A stretch of DNA of 64,000 nucleotides, from the NCBI GenBank assembly GCA_963970005.1, contig CAXAMN010005180.1, positions 206,479 to 270,478 on the forward strand, in the 5' to 3' direction. The notes under the pieces are model-generated. The model was given only the letters and a program-made list of their open reading frames with translations, was not told where the DNA came from and did not search any database. Shown here in pieces: positions 11,801-23,489 of the stretch. The translations under genes were made by a program, and so were the position numbers. The stretch's first letter is position 1, and every line of letters starts with the position of its first letter. Source of the stretch: Durusdinium trenchii. Taxonomy: Eukaryota > Sar > Dinophyceae > Suessiales > Symbiodiniaceae.

Positions 11801-12905
11801 TGTTCAAAAACGAAAGCGCCTCATCAGGTTGATAAATGACATCACCAGTGTCGTTGACAACCAAATTTGGGGGCTCATCTTGCTGTATATTCTTAAGGTG
11901 TTGGAAAATGTATGTGCATCCCGAGGAAACAGAGTCACGGATGCGTTGCTTCCAGGACTTAATCCTTTTCAGGCGAATCTGAGCATCAATGGAAGAAAGG
12001 GTTTGCTCAGCCCATCTAAGTGAGAGAAACACTTCGGTCAGGGATGGAAACGCTGGGTTGGTCCATCCAACAGGGGCAGAAAGATCTCTCAAGTTCCAAA
12101 AAGCTTTGATTGCCGTGCGCTTGGTCTGAAAGCAATCTTGTTCAGTTCCAACCTGTCTAGAGAGTCGTGTGAACAGCTCCTGAAGTCTTCCGACCAATTT
12201 TGCAAGTCTTGAGCTCTTGGCAGTGGCTGCACAACGAGACAAAAGTTGTTTAGGTGCGACTCGCTTCTGAACAAAGACCGGTTCCGTGGCTCGTTTTCGA
12301 GGTCCAGGTCCCCACACAGCCCCTTTAGCCAGAATGGACTCGTGCGCGGAATCAAACTCTTGCTCATGGACTTTTGTTTGACCAAGATCAAAACCGGCAA
12401 ACTGGAAGTGGACAAACCCAACCTGTTGCAAGGAGGCCCAGTTGAAGGTCAAACGAATAGGTCTGTGTTGTCTTCCAAACTGTTGGATGACCTCAGCATG
12501 TGAAAGGGCCGCAAAGGCCGTTCCATTAACTAAGACTGCATCGATCGAAGTACACCCATCGCCCGGTCCGGAGAAGGTGCCATCATTAGAGAATGTTGAA
12601 GGCCGCGGGACCTCACCAAACTCATCAGTCTCAGCGATAGGTCGACCCAGGATTGGAAGTTCAAAGCGTTTGCGAAAGCCGGGTACGACGACGGTGGAGC
12701 TTGCATATCTCCAGCAACAATCACGGGGATTTGTCCAAACTACGCCACCAAGGTGAGGATGTCATCAAACAGACAATTATTTTCAGCATGGACTTTGGGG
12801 TCTTGGGAAGCCCCTGTTTGTGCGTACACAGAACAAACCAAGGCAGACCTACGCGGTGTCACTTGGGCCCAAGCAAAAGCAACCCGTTACATTCAAGGAG
12901 CACTG
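11670..12905 (-). pseudogene. LINE B endonuclease remnant and EN-RT linker
   Basis: Minus-strand reading from about 12,905 gives AFAWAQVTPRRSALVCSVYA, an in-frame stop, then PVIVAGDMQAPPSSYP (the GDxN-like strand of AP endonucleases), a frame change, TSIDAVLVNGTAF and QQFGRQHRPIRLTFNW (the terminal SxxD and HxP-like strands), then about 260 residues of linker up to NNAWDDVFGVNTLCEHPLKM. The N-terminal half of the endonuclease, with its catalytic Asn and Glu, is missing. Confidence 0.75.
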
Positions 12906-15475
12906 CAGCTAGACTTCTTGTTAATATAATCACAAACTGCTTCTGACTTATAAAGCGGGAGGCAAGCAAAGAAGGAGCTCCTGTGGCAAATGGCAGAAAC
13001 CCAATCAAACAGGAAACCCTCTGTACTTATCCGCACGTCAACAGCCCTGGAGCCAATGCTATTGGCCAACCTATTTTAGCTTGCAAGCTCGTGGAACCAG
13101 CACCAGCTTGACCTGACTTCAGGATTCGCTCTCTGAGAAAGTGCCGACATCGGTCAATGATACGTCTCAGCTTTGACCAAAGTCAAAGTGCTATTTGGAA
13201 GTTTGCGCTTGACAGTTTGGCAAAGGCGGCTGTTCCAAACCAATTTTGGAACAACGGAATCGTGAACGACACCCATGACCTTCAGTTTCGCAAGATATCT
13301 CTCTGTTGAGGGCGGCCAACCATGTTCGAGATGGTCGGTGGGCTGTGAGGGATGAGTGTGAGGTGTTGCTTGTCACTTGATTCATCACCCTCCACATTCA
13401 CCTATGTCTAGAAATTGCTGAACTCCATGCTCTTCCGGGCTACATCGGCATGAGTATATAAGTGTGTGCGTCTATCGAATCTACTTGTGGGCATACTAGA
13501 GAGTAGCAAAAGACTGATTCTTGCGCTTGCCTTCACAGAGTTCACGTCAGTCTAGAATCTTGGAGCTGGCCCCTGTGCAAAAATGAGCACAATGTCAGCA
13601 GTGTCACCCTTTTGTCTGCTTCTGAAATCATTTGAACCAATGTGTTTCATGAAATGGCTTACTGTAAGTTTGGAAACTGTATGAGCTCTGGTAAATGCCT
13701 CTTGGTGAGCCCATATAGCCGGAAGAGGCTGAATACAAGAGTCAAATAGTATTAACCCCAGTGTTGATGCTTTAGCTTTTACCCTTGTTCAACCTGTAGC
13801 TCTAGAAGAGTTAACTCTGGAGATACTTCTGTCAACTTTGCCACTTGCGCAAATAGAGAATTAACTCTGGAGTTAATTCTTCTTCACTGTGTCTCATTGT
13901 TTCCTTTCTTGGTCTATCTCTTTCTTTTTTCTTCTTGACCTTTTGTTGTTTTGAGCTTTAGGTAGGTGAAGGAGGATTAGGAAGATAAGGTGGGAGAAAG
14001 GAGCCACCAAATAGGGCTCTGGAGTTGAACATGTTTCAATCTGTCTCCTGGTTTCCACCTGTTTTGTCTAATGCTCCTGTATGTGGCTTTATTCAGTTGC
14101 TATTCATCCTCTTCGTGAACTTGCTGCGTACTATCGTGGTGGTGATCCGTCGTGCAGCCCTGCGCGGATGTTCCTCAAGCTGGTTGCTGTGTTCTGGACT
14201 TTAAAGTCCTCCTTTGTGAAACAGGTTTTAGGGTGACTCACATGTCTCCATGAAGAGAATGTCACTAGCGCCGCACTCTTTGTGCAGCTTGGACTTTAGA
14301 AAACAGAAAACATGACATTAAATAACAAACTATGCAAAGATCTCCTTGTCTTACAGCATCCAGTTGTGAGGTTCCGCACAGGTACATTTGAAGCGACAGC
14401 CTCTGTCGATGCAGCCGCAGGTGCATGCGAACCTCGGCCAAGTAAATCAATAGTAGCCAGGTTCACAAAGGAAAAGACAACAACAACTGGGTCAAATGCC
14501 AACTGGGTCACGGGCTGTAGCAACAGAAGACCAACGAACAGTTGACTATGGATGAATGTGCTTCGGGCACTTGGGGCACTTGATGAATGATGTAATGATT
14601 GTAATGTTTGGTTTTGTTGCACATGAATATCTAAAAATCGTAGGCACATTAGATGCATTGGCAGCTGAATTTGGACAAGTCCAATGAGCTTGGTTGAGCA
14701 GCAGGCTATGTTGATCCAACATCCCCAAGTTGTTCCAGGACTCCATTTGCAACACATACAACTCCTTAGCATCATTTCACTGGATCTCTCCCACAAGAAA
14801 AGTAGCAAGGGCTCTAATTCTTCCGTGGGCTGGTTGGCTGGCAATGCATCGAATTTGGTGCTGCACACTTTGGCAGCGGAATGTACATCGCATGTTCTCA
14901 GAGGACAAAGCTTAATTTTTTAAAATAATCGGAGGAAGATCTGCTAGGGTACATCGAGATACATCGGGGTGGAGCGAACTGATCCAGGCACTGCATGGCA
15001 CTGCGATTGTGAGCAAAGCTCGCAGCTGGAGTCATTCCGAGTCCCTGCGTCCCTGAGACTCGCATCAGCAATCAATGGCAGAGCAGTGCTTCAACATGTC
15101 CTGAAAAATGGCGCCAATACCGAAAGAGTGAAGAAGACTCGATCAAAACTGCTTGTTTTCAGCAACACCTGCCTCAAGAAAGGGTGGAAGCTTCAAGTTC
15201 AAGTCGCCGAAGCCGAGGTCCGTTTCGGGCCCGCAATCCCCTGCAGTTTGACCGTTTCAATTCATCTGAATCTGTGTATCGTTGCGATGCTGAAGAAGAT
15301 CTCGGGTATATAAAGTTCGGGTATATAAAGTGGACCAAGAACCTCTACAGAACTCCTTTTCTATGGATCTCAAAATGTAACACACGGTGATTTCCGAGAA
15401 AACAACGTGACAAATAAAAACCCTGTGAGCGATGGTACATATTTCCGTTAGGTTATCGTGGGCCTTCCTTACCTC
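12906..15475. other. Intergenic DNA without a recognised gene
   Basis: Nothing identifiable. Short repeats of TTAACTCTGGAG occur at about 13,808-13,880. A 190-codon minus frame at 14,296-14,868 and a 114-codon plus frame at 14,969-15,313 have no recognisable motif and look like chance frames. GGGTATATAAAGT is duplicated in tandem at about 15,304-15,331. Confidence 0.5.
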
Positions 15476-15700
15476 GTTCTCCAATCTAGCATCGTTTTTG
15501 AGGTGTGACCTCGTTCTCCAATCCTGTATCGGTTTTGGTGCAATGGATACCCATCTCGTTCTCGAGACGTGTTCCTACCTCGTTTCACCAGCTAAACATG
15601 TCATTAACTAAACCATTTCCAACAAATGGCTCAACTGATGCCCATCTCATTCTCGGGGTGTTCCTACCTCGTTTCGCCAACTAAATCTGACATTGGGCTA
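15476..15700. repeat. Degenerate duplication with CTCGTT words
   Basis: ACCTCGTTCTCCAATC occurs twice (about 15,471 and 15,509). A longer block (CCATCTCGTTCTCGAGACGT, then CCTACCTCGTTTCACCAGCT) at 15,549-15,607 recurs at 15,640-15,695 with about 80 percent identity by eye. Confidence 0.6.
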
Positions 15701-15950
15701 TAGAAAAGGAACGCCTCTTCCACTAATCTTCATTACCGCAAATAAAAGCCGTTGCTCATGTGGGTCAAGGAGCCTGGCCAGTTCTCAGAGCCCTGACTGG
15801 ACATCGCGGATCCTCGGGAACAAAGTGGAGTGCTGCTGGGTCTTCCTTTGAAAAAGCGGCAAGAAAAGACTGCAAAAAATAAAAACAAAATGGAACCCAC
15901 GAACCCGAACGCAAACATGTATATACTCAAAAACAAACGCCCAACCAATT

Positions 15951-16455
15951 TGTGACACTCTTGTAGGAGACACTCTTGTGGGACACTCTTGTAGGATACT
16001 CTTGTCGCTCTTGTGGCACACTCTTGTCGGACACTCTTATGGAACACTCTTGTGGGACACTCTTGTCCAACGCTCTTGTGGAACTCTATCGTGGGACACT
16101 CTTATGGGACACTCTTGTAGGACACTCCTGTCGGACACTCTTGTGGGACACTCTTGTGGGAGACTCTTGTGTGACACCCTTGTAAGACACTCTTGTAGGA
16201 TACTCGTGTCGGACACTCTTGTGGGACACTCTTGTTGGGCACCCCTTGTGGGAGGACACTCTTGTGGGACACTCTTGTGGCGCACTCTTGTATAGGACAC
16301 TCTTGTCGGACACTCTTGTCGGACACTCTTGTGGGACACTCTTGTCGGACACTCTTGTGGGACACTCTTGTGGCAAACTCTTGTGGGGCACTCTTGTAGG
16401 ACACTCTTGTCGGACACTCTTATGGAACACCCTTGTGGGACACTATTGTGGGACC
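15951..16455. repeat. 13-bp satellite, consensus GGACACTCTTGTG
   Basis: About 38 consecutive units of a 13-bp motif with mainly single-base variants (GGACACTCTTGTC, GGACACTCTTGTG, GGACACTCTTGTA). Since 13 is not a multiple of 3, every frame reads a 13-residue period over 39 bp (for example DTLVGHSCGTLL on +, and TRVSHKSVPQECP on -). That explains the many overlapping open frames here; none is called a gene. Confidence 0.95.
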
Positions 16456-16504
16456 TCGTGTACCCACTACTAATTTCTAAAGCCTCCTCATGTCTTCAAA
16501 ATTA

Positions 16505-16655
16505 GCGTTCCGTACGAGACTTCCTCAAAAAACTCACACTTCAAGTCTGCAAAAAGAGCGTCTAGCACGAGACTTCCTCCAAATTCACACGTTGACCCTC
16601 TAAAACGAGCATTTCGTACGAGACGTCCTCCAAAAGTCAAGCCGCAAGCCTTATC
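16505..16655. repeat. ~52-bp tandem repeat, 2.8 copies
   Basis: ACGAGACTTCCTC and variants occur at about 16,514, 16,567 and 16,619, each followed by CAAA and preceded by GCGTTCCGT, GCGTCTAGC or GCATTTCGT. Immediately downstream (16,660-16,960) is C-rich sequence with repeats of CACTGCGCCTGCCACAAA; related words reappear at about 18,710-18,810. Confidence 0.65.
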
Positions 16656-16989
16656 GGAGCACACACATCAAGCAGCCCTGCCAAGCAGTTTCGCGATTCC
16701 ATCCCCTCCAAGCAACACCCACTCACACGCCAATCCCAACGTCACGGCGACATTCACCTCCACCACAACTCGCAACACAAAAATTTGCACGTCCACACCT
16801 CCAACACGCACAAAGCACTGCGCCTGCCACAAAACATGACCTCCGCCACACCTCGCAACCTCACGTTTCCCTGCGCCTGCCACAAACATTGCACTTCCAC
16901 ACCTCAAAAACCGCATGCAGCACTGCGCCTCCCACGAAAAGCGACAATGTCGTCAAAGGAAGATACAGTAGTGTGCAAAACTTCCATGT

Positions 16990-17262
16990 TACGGACTTTC
17001 AACAGCTCTAGCTCTAGTTTGCTCTAGTTCCAATCAGCTCTCTAGCTCCAGGTAGCTCTATCTAGTCAGCTTTAGCTCCAGTCAGCTCTAGCTTTAGTTA
17101 GCTCTAACTCCATTTAGCTCTGGCTGTGGTTCGCTTAGCTCTAGTCAGCTTTAGCTCCAGTCAGCTCTAGCTTGTCAGCGCTAACTCCAGTTAGCTCTAG
17201 CTCTGGTTCGCTTTAGCTCCAGGTGGATCTCGCTCTAGTTAGCTCTAGCTCCACTCTTCAAC
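16990..17262. repeat. AGCTCTAGCTCCAGTT-like satellite, ~16-bp unit
   Basis: The block consists almost wholly of AGCTCTAGCT, AGCTCCAGTCAGCTCTAG and TGGTTCGCTTTAGCTC words with irregular spacing. AGCT palindromes occur roughly every 8-16 bp. Confidence 0.85.
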
Positions 17263-18263
17263 GCGCATTTTGGAAGAAAGTCTCGCGCAATGCGTTTTCG
17301 AGAGGCACGAACTGTTGTTTTTTCAATACAAAGGGTGGCTCCAAACCTGGCAATCAAGCTCTGCGGAACGACGGTTGCGGAACGGCCTCGCGTCATGCTC
17401 GGACCATGTTCGAATCGTCCCTCCATTGGAACTAGAGTTTTCGCCTGTGTCTTGTGTACGCGCTGTTGATGGAATTCTATTGCCTTTTGCAACTCCTGGA
17501 TGGTTTCCGCACTGTAAATGTGACTGCAAGTGTTGCTGGTGGATGAGTTGTCGCTGGAATTTCATTGTGTTTTGCAACTTCAGGATCGTTCCCGCAATGT
17601 AAATGGCACTTTCATGTCTGGCTCGCAGAATTGCTTCGTTTTGCAGGCGTTCAACATGCATCTTGGCAGGAAGTCCCGTACAAGATGCGTTTTTGAGAGA
17701 TAGCAGACGCGCGAAATGTTGTTTTCAATACAAAGGGTGGCTCCGAACCTGGCAAGTCAAGCTCTGCGGAACGACGGTTGCGGAACGGCCTCGCGTCATG
17801 CTCGGATCATGTTCGAATCGTCCCTCCATTGTAACTAGAGTTTTCACCTGTTTCTTGTGTATGTACTGCTGATGGAATTCCATTGCGTTTTGCAACTCCT
17901 GGATGGTTTCCGCACTGTACATGTGACTGCAAGTGTTGCTGGTGGATGAATTGTCGCTGGAATCTCATTGTGTTTTGCAACTTCAGGATCGTTCCCGCAA
18001 TGAAAATGGCAATTTCATGTCTGGTTGGATCATGTCATCTAGTGACATTTTTGGACGGAGTCTCGCAGAATTGCTTCGTTTTGCAGATGTTCAACATGCA
18101 TTTTGGAAGGAAGTCTCGTACCAGATGCGTTTTTGAGAGATAGCAGACGCGCGAAATGTTGTGTTTTTGTTCAATACAAAGGGCGGCTCCGAACCTGGCA
18201 AGTCAAGCTCTGCGGAACGATGGTTGTGGAACGGCCTCGCGTCATGCTCGGATCAGGTTCAAA
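17258..18263. repeat. ~0.4-kb tandem unit, two full copies and a third partial copy
   Basis: Copy 1 starts near 17,258, copy 2 near 17,649 and copy 3 near 18,090. All begin with GCATTTTGGA-like sequence plus AGTCTCG or AGTCCCG, then AATACAAAGGGTGGCTCC, CTGCGGAACGACGG and GGCCTCGCGTCATGCTCGGA. Copies 1 and 2 continue through TTTTGCAACTCCTGGATGGT and TTTTGCAACTTCAGGATCGT, which are themselves a ~75-bp internal duplication. On the minus strand the duplicated part reads as a repeated peptide (TILKLQNTMKFQRQ and TIQELQNAMEFHQQ), so the unit may derive from coiled-coil coding sequence. Confidence 0.85.
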
Positions 18264-21200
18264 AACCGCACATATGCCACACGCTGGCAGGACTCTTTGC
18301 ACTGTGTGGACCAAATGGATGTGGTGAGTCGGCGACGCATTGGCTGCACTCTTGGACTTCGGTGCGTTGCTGTGAACCACCGATGAAAAGCAAAAGAAGA
18401 AGCCACTGCATGCACAGTGCCACTGCATGCACAGTGCCAGAGCGAGTACGCCGTTGTGGGCTGCTCGCATGACGCCATAGTTGCGGGCCGGAAAAAATGG
18501 GGGTCCGCAGGGCATGTGCGAAGGGACACTCCTATAGGAAACTTCCGCCGCCGGCTTGCTGCTTGTGTCATGTTAGCTGCAGCAAAGTTTGCACCACACC
18601 ACACGTGTGGAGTGATCTCGACACGTTCTGAGCACACTCCCGCCCACCAAAATCGCCATTTCAGCCGAGACTTGTCACGAAAACACAGCTTCGTTGCAAC
18701 ACCCTGAAACACAAATCCCAACGTCACAGCCACATCCAACGCCCCAAAAACACAGCTCTCCAAACGCCAATCCCAATGTGACTGCGCAGAAAACTGCAGA
18801 TCTCACAAAACGCTGCGCCTGCGCAGTGAAGTCATCCTCCACACTTCAACATCTTACGTCTCCCGTCTCCACACGTTTCCTCACTATTTCACACGAATCT
18901 GACACGTCACGCTTCCATCCAAAACCCTCTCCAAAAGCTTCCCGCAATGGCAGCGCCTTAGCGCCCTACCGCGAACGGCTGCAAACGGTTGCGGACGGTT
19001 GAAAACAGTTGCGAACACCGAGACAACGGGTCGCGAACAACGCTCTACCCCCAGACCCCAGAGTTAAACGAGAATCCTTCGCTACGCATTCGGGAAAAAA
19101 TGAAACAATCTCTGTAGAATTGATCTCTATGTTCATTCAGCTCATGGCCATCACCTGTGGCACGAGAATCGGTGACAGCTGCCTTCGCGTGTTCATCCCT
19201 GACCTTGAGCATGCAAAAATCATGTGTAACGTAAAGACTTATTTGTGCACTAGTTGCTCTATTTCAAACTTGCATCTTGTGAACCATGTGAATCAGTTGA
19301 GGCTAAGAGGATGACATGGAGATCCTCCTCTGTGGAGCCCTGTACATGCTGTTGGCAACAGAGCCACCCAAAAGCCCCACATTCTGGCCTGAGATGAAAA
19401 GCTATCGTAACTCGCCAGGGCAGGTACGGCTTGCTCTTCTGCTTGTAAGAAATACCTGCAAACCGATTGGAGTTTTTGCATCCCCTGTCGCTCCGTGTGC
19501 TTTTCTGACACCTTGTGCCCTAATTTTCCCTCACGATAGCGGAGTCAAGCCCACAGGCACATCTTTTTAGTGTCTACTGTCTACTGAACAAATCAGTGGG
19601 CCACCATAGATATGGGAAGCCTCGCCCAGCTTCGCTTTCGAACTATGCCTCTTGTTGAAATATGTGAAAGCTGGAGTATCTGCAGTTCTATTTAGCGGCG
19701 AATCCCTTGGGTCACGCTGACTCTGGCACAGAGAGCTCCCGAAAGCGCATGCAAGTGGAGGTCAAAACCCTCAGCGCCACAAAGTCTGGCGCAGCATCAG
19801 GCCTTGGAAAACGAGACTCGAGATGAACAAGAAGTCAAAACGAGTCAAGGAACAATAACCTCCTCCAGAGCAGCGAGAAATTGTCTCAAATGCAAATATT
19901 GCAAATCTCCAATGCAACTCACGAGGACTGGGCGTGTACACAGTGGAAACGACATAGAGGCAATTCCTGCAAAGAACATATTGTTTTTGTCCAAGATTGC
20001 GTCATGCACTGAGTGCAGCAGCTTTGGTTTACACACAAAAGTGTTGCACAAAAAGGTCAAAGCCTTAAAGCAGCCATTGATTCCACAACCTACATACATA
20101 CTACACCTCAATCCGACCTTATATCTGTGAGCATCTGAGCATGCTCCTCCAAGTTGTCTTTTGAGAAGAAGAGTTTTACATAGTTTGACGCAACAAAAAA
20201 GCATGCAAAGCGAAACAGGCCGGCCACACGGCTCCAGCTTTGGCACCTCCACCATGGCGGAATGAACCTGTGCCATGGTTGATCTGAGACGTCCCAAAGC
20301 TCAAGCTAGGCCTTGCTGGCAGGCCTTGCTGGCAGGCTTCTCAGCCACGAGCTCCAGTGGCTTGAAAGGATTAGAGACATTTTGCTTGACGCCTCAAGAG
20401 AGATTATCTGTTCTTTTCGGAGGATTCGCAAATGAGATCAAATGAGCAAATCAAAAATATATCAATCTAAAAAACCGATAGTCTTGGCCTTAGCTAGGAA
20501 TGGAGAAGCATTCAAGTTCTTCAAGGAAACTGTGTCAAAAGACTCTTGTCAGTTGATTTTCTTTAAGACAAGAAGTTCTTTTTGTCTTGAATGCATTCTG
20601 ATTTTCAGAGTTCTTGTTTTGTCTTTATTTGATGTTTAAGACAGTTGGGGTTTTGAAGAATCTCACTCTTGCGCTTCAGCCTGTGGCGTTTTGTGGTGGA
20701 GCCACAATTCGACATCGATATACCCGAAGTCCAAGCGGGACAAGAGGCCTAAAACAAAGCAAAACATCACATTCACTCGTCTTCACTTCTTAATACGTTT
20801 TACTTGTGTGTGTTTATGCACCGAAGTGATCCAAAGGGGCTATAAAGCGCAAGTGTGGCGCCTCTCTGGCCTCAAGCGTGGGTCCGCTTGGGTGGCGCAG
20901 AAAACAGCCTCCAGTGGTCCGATGGTGGTGGCACAATGGTTTCCTTTGTCCGATGGTTTGTTCCGAAGGACACTTGCTGTGCCTGAGAAGGTGATGATAC
21001 CGAGACCAATGGATAGCTGGGTCGTTCTTCTGAGATGGAAACCTGACATGGTCTGCATATGAATATAGCACAAAAACAGTCTTTGGAGCTTCTTGAGCTT
21101 CCTTAGCAGCTTCAATTGAGAAGTTTGTAGCTCCAATTTCACTCTGCGTTCTTTGATCGCTTGTCAACTACTACTTCGCGACAACCTGCTTCAGGAATGT

Positions 21201-22940
21201 CATCTCAAGTTGGACTTGACCGTCCAGCTGAGGGCTACACCATCGCAGACTGCCAAGAACTTGGAATCAAGCGAGCCTAGCATGCCCGAGGCACTGTCAG
21301 CACTGCCTCAAAGTATGAGCACGAGATTTGAGATCTTCCGCCTCTGCCACATCTGTGAAGTGTTGGCAAAAGTCCTGCAAGTCAGAGAAAGAGCCTGAAG
21401 CCAAATCGTTCATGTGCCACACATTGACCATGCAACTCATGAGTCCTGGATGCTCATCCAAAAGGAGTTTTCTCGAGGCTTGACACCACAGCGAAGGAGC
21501 CTCATTTGCTCTTCATTTCGGCTACGACTACGGCTAAGGTTGCCCTAGCTCCTTCGGTGCCAAACTCAGCTCCCAGCTCCACACTGTCAGGTCCCCATCG
21601 ACCAATCCATTTGCCCTCCGTTCGATACAAAAATTGAATTGAAACTGAATCTCAGACTGTTTTATTCATGATGTTTCGTTGAATCGGGTATATAACTGAT
21701 GTCAAGTCAAAGCTGTTGCAAGAAGTGTCCTGCCTGAGGCCATGGATTGTCCAAAGCAACCAAAGCTTCGCCTTGACGGAAATAATTCGGAACACTGGCC
21801 TCTGAAATTCATCTTGGGGTTGACAAATTCTCTGAGAAACAAACCGTTGATGACATCAAGACTCGTGATTGGATAGGCGCACCCTCCTAAAAGGCCAGTT
21901 GTGAGCACCTGCGTGTGGCACTCGTGAAATTTATGTACGGCACTCTTCAAGACTCAAGTTGGGAGCAGCTCATTCGGATGCCCGCAGTCTTGTATGTGCA
22001 GAAGCTATTCGTAGCAAGGGCATCGGTGCATTTTTGGAATCATGTCCTTTGGCAGCAAATGTCTGCCGCGATTCCCGTGTGCTTGCGTTCATTGCGCAGG
22101 CCTGTGCTATGTACAGGAGCAGTTACACCTTCGGCGTGCTCAGACATATGTATAATATATACATGGAACTGAAATGCAAGTGTCTCGGCCTTTGCATCAT
22201 ACACATTCCTTGGCCTGTCTCTCTCTCTTTGGATCTGTGAGACTCCATCTATCAACGTTGTTTGTTCTGTGCCTTAGCGGATGTGACACTGGGTTGGCAG
22301 CCACAGCAGGTCAAGTCTGACGGCCTCCTGATGGGTCTTCACCAGGTTCTCCAGCCCATCCTCAGTGCTCAAAATTATGCAAACAAAGGAGGATAAAGTG
22401 CCCTTCAAGTCCGCGACCGGTGAAGTTTGGTACTAAGTACTAAGTACACCAAACATGTTTATTTAAGACAATCAAATACCAATGGCATGAATACGCACAT
22501 CGACCTAGTCCACTCACATGCGGATTAAACATATCGTTGTCTGAACAGAGCGGTGTTGGCTTCAGAGTGCTGTAAGCTCTGAGATGGTAGCATCGATTTC
22601 ATGGCAGCAAAGGAGGTAATAGACAAAAAACAACAAGAAGGTGCAACTGTGTTGAACTTTGCATGAAACGGACAGACACATTTTGCAACAAACTGGAAAA
22701 CAAAACTGGTCGCCCAAGCTTCCAGGTCAGAAGACACACCCACTCGCTGAACCAAATTCAAAAAGACCTGGCTGGCACTTGAATGAATTGTTTGAACTGT
22801 GCTATGTTTTGTTTGAGGTAATTAACAAGTTCTTCCGTACCACATGCAGGAGCATTCAGCTGATGAACCTCCTGAGTCATATCTGCAGAGGTGTCATCTG
22901 CAACGGCCATGAAGAGTGATGCGCAGTCTGCCTGGCTCTG
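18264..22940. other. Mostly anonymous DNA; possible scattered exons
   Basis: No domain could be named. Coding-like pieces without identity: minus 19,845-20,297 (150 codons; ends QYLHLRQFLAALEE), minus 21,702-21,950 (GCAYPITSLDVINGLFLREF), plus 21,959-22,240 (AEAIRSKGIGAFLESCPLAA). A 15-bp duplication AGGCCTTGCTGGCAGGCCTT lies at about 20,311-20,340. A minus frame at 22,760-22,925 (TADM-like) is compatible with one more exon near the EF-hand gene. Confidence 0.4.
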
Positions 22941-23317
22941 CTATTTGAGAGAGGTCATTCCAAACATAGAATGGATTTGCTTGGATAGTTTCTCATAAAC
23001 GTTTCTGTGCATGAAACGTGTTCTAAAGAAATTCCCGGAACCAACTGCCTACAGAAGAACAAAATCATGTTCTGCTCTGTTCCTTTTTGCGTGGGCAACC
23101 TCCGGCACTGCTGGCGCAATATGAGCCATGAAGTTGACAAACTCATCATACCTCAGAATGACAGCTTGTGGAAACAAAATCAAACAAGGGTGCGACGGTC
23201 GGGATTGAGAAAGCACCTACAAAAGTATCCGGTTCATTCTTGGCTCTGAACTGAAGGCAGTCGTCCCCAGATTCGTCAAAAATGCCAAAGAACTTACCTC
23301 CAAGATCCAAAAGGGCA
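22941..23317 (-). CDS. EF-hand protein, 3' exons (partial gene model)
   Basis: Minus-strand exon 23,317-23,252 encodes LLDLGGKFFGIFDESGDDCL. A GT donor (GTTCAG) and an AG|G acceptor join it to exon 23,151-23,100, YDEFVNFMAHIAPAVPE. Together they give a canonical 12-residue EF-hand loop D-E-S-G-D-D-C-L-Q-Y-D-E followed by F. A second short intron (23,099-23,049) leads to a last exon, NFFRTRFMHRNVYEKLSKQI, ending at 22,941. This suggests a calcium-binding protein such as a centrin- or calpain-related sensor, but one EF-hand is not enough to name it. Upstream exons are missing because copia remnants begin just beyond 23,490. Splice sites are predicted from sequence only. Confidence 0.5.
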
Positions 23318-23489
23318 CTGCATAGTGGCTAGATTTTTCCAACCACGTCACGGCACTTCAATGTACCAGCTTTAGGCTTCCGCAGTTTGGCCAACATCCA
23401 TTTTGTGTCACACAAGTTGCTGTATGTTATGGGCAATTCAACAGTTCGTTTGTGCGTCCATCGAGCAACTGCACGCCCTCTTTTGATCC

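Larger units (their letters stand above)
8640..12905 (-). mobile_element. LINE B: decayed, 5'-truncated non-LTR retrotransposon
   Basis: The minus strand encodes in order the distal part of an AP-type endonuclease (about 12,900-12,470), a linker, a reverse transcriptase, a CCHC-type zinc motif with RNase H, and a C-terminal extension. Each border between open frames is a frameshift (near 11,670, 10,380 and 9,180), and at least one in-frame stop interrupts the endonuclease near 12,755. The endonuclease N-terminus and any ORF1 are absent, as expected for 5' truncation during target-primed reverse transcription. Neither a target-site duplication nor a 3' tail could be fixed. It differs from LINE A in its YIDD catalytic motif and in the extra domain after RNase H, so it is a separate lineage. 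Confidence 0.85.

Noticed and set aside
14296-14868. 190-codon minus-strand frame as a gene
   Set aside because: Compositionally odd, overlapped by other frames, no recognisable motif or splice context.
15951-16455. CRISPR array
   Set aside because: Contiguous 13-bp tandem units without unique spacers, in a eukaryotic context.
15976-16473. Several repeat proteins (84-126 codons) on both strands
   Set aside because: They arise from the 13-bp satellite, which is open in many frames.
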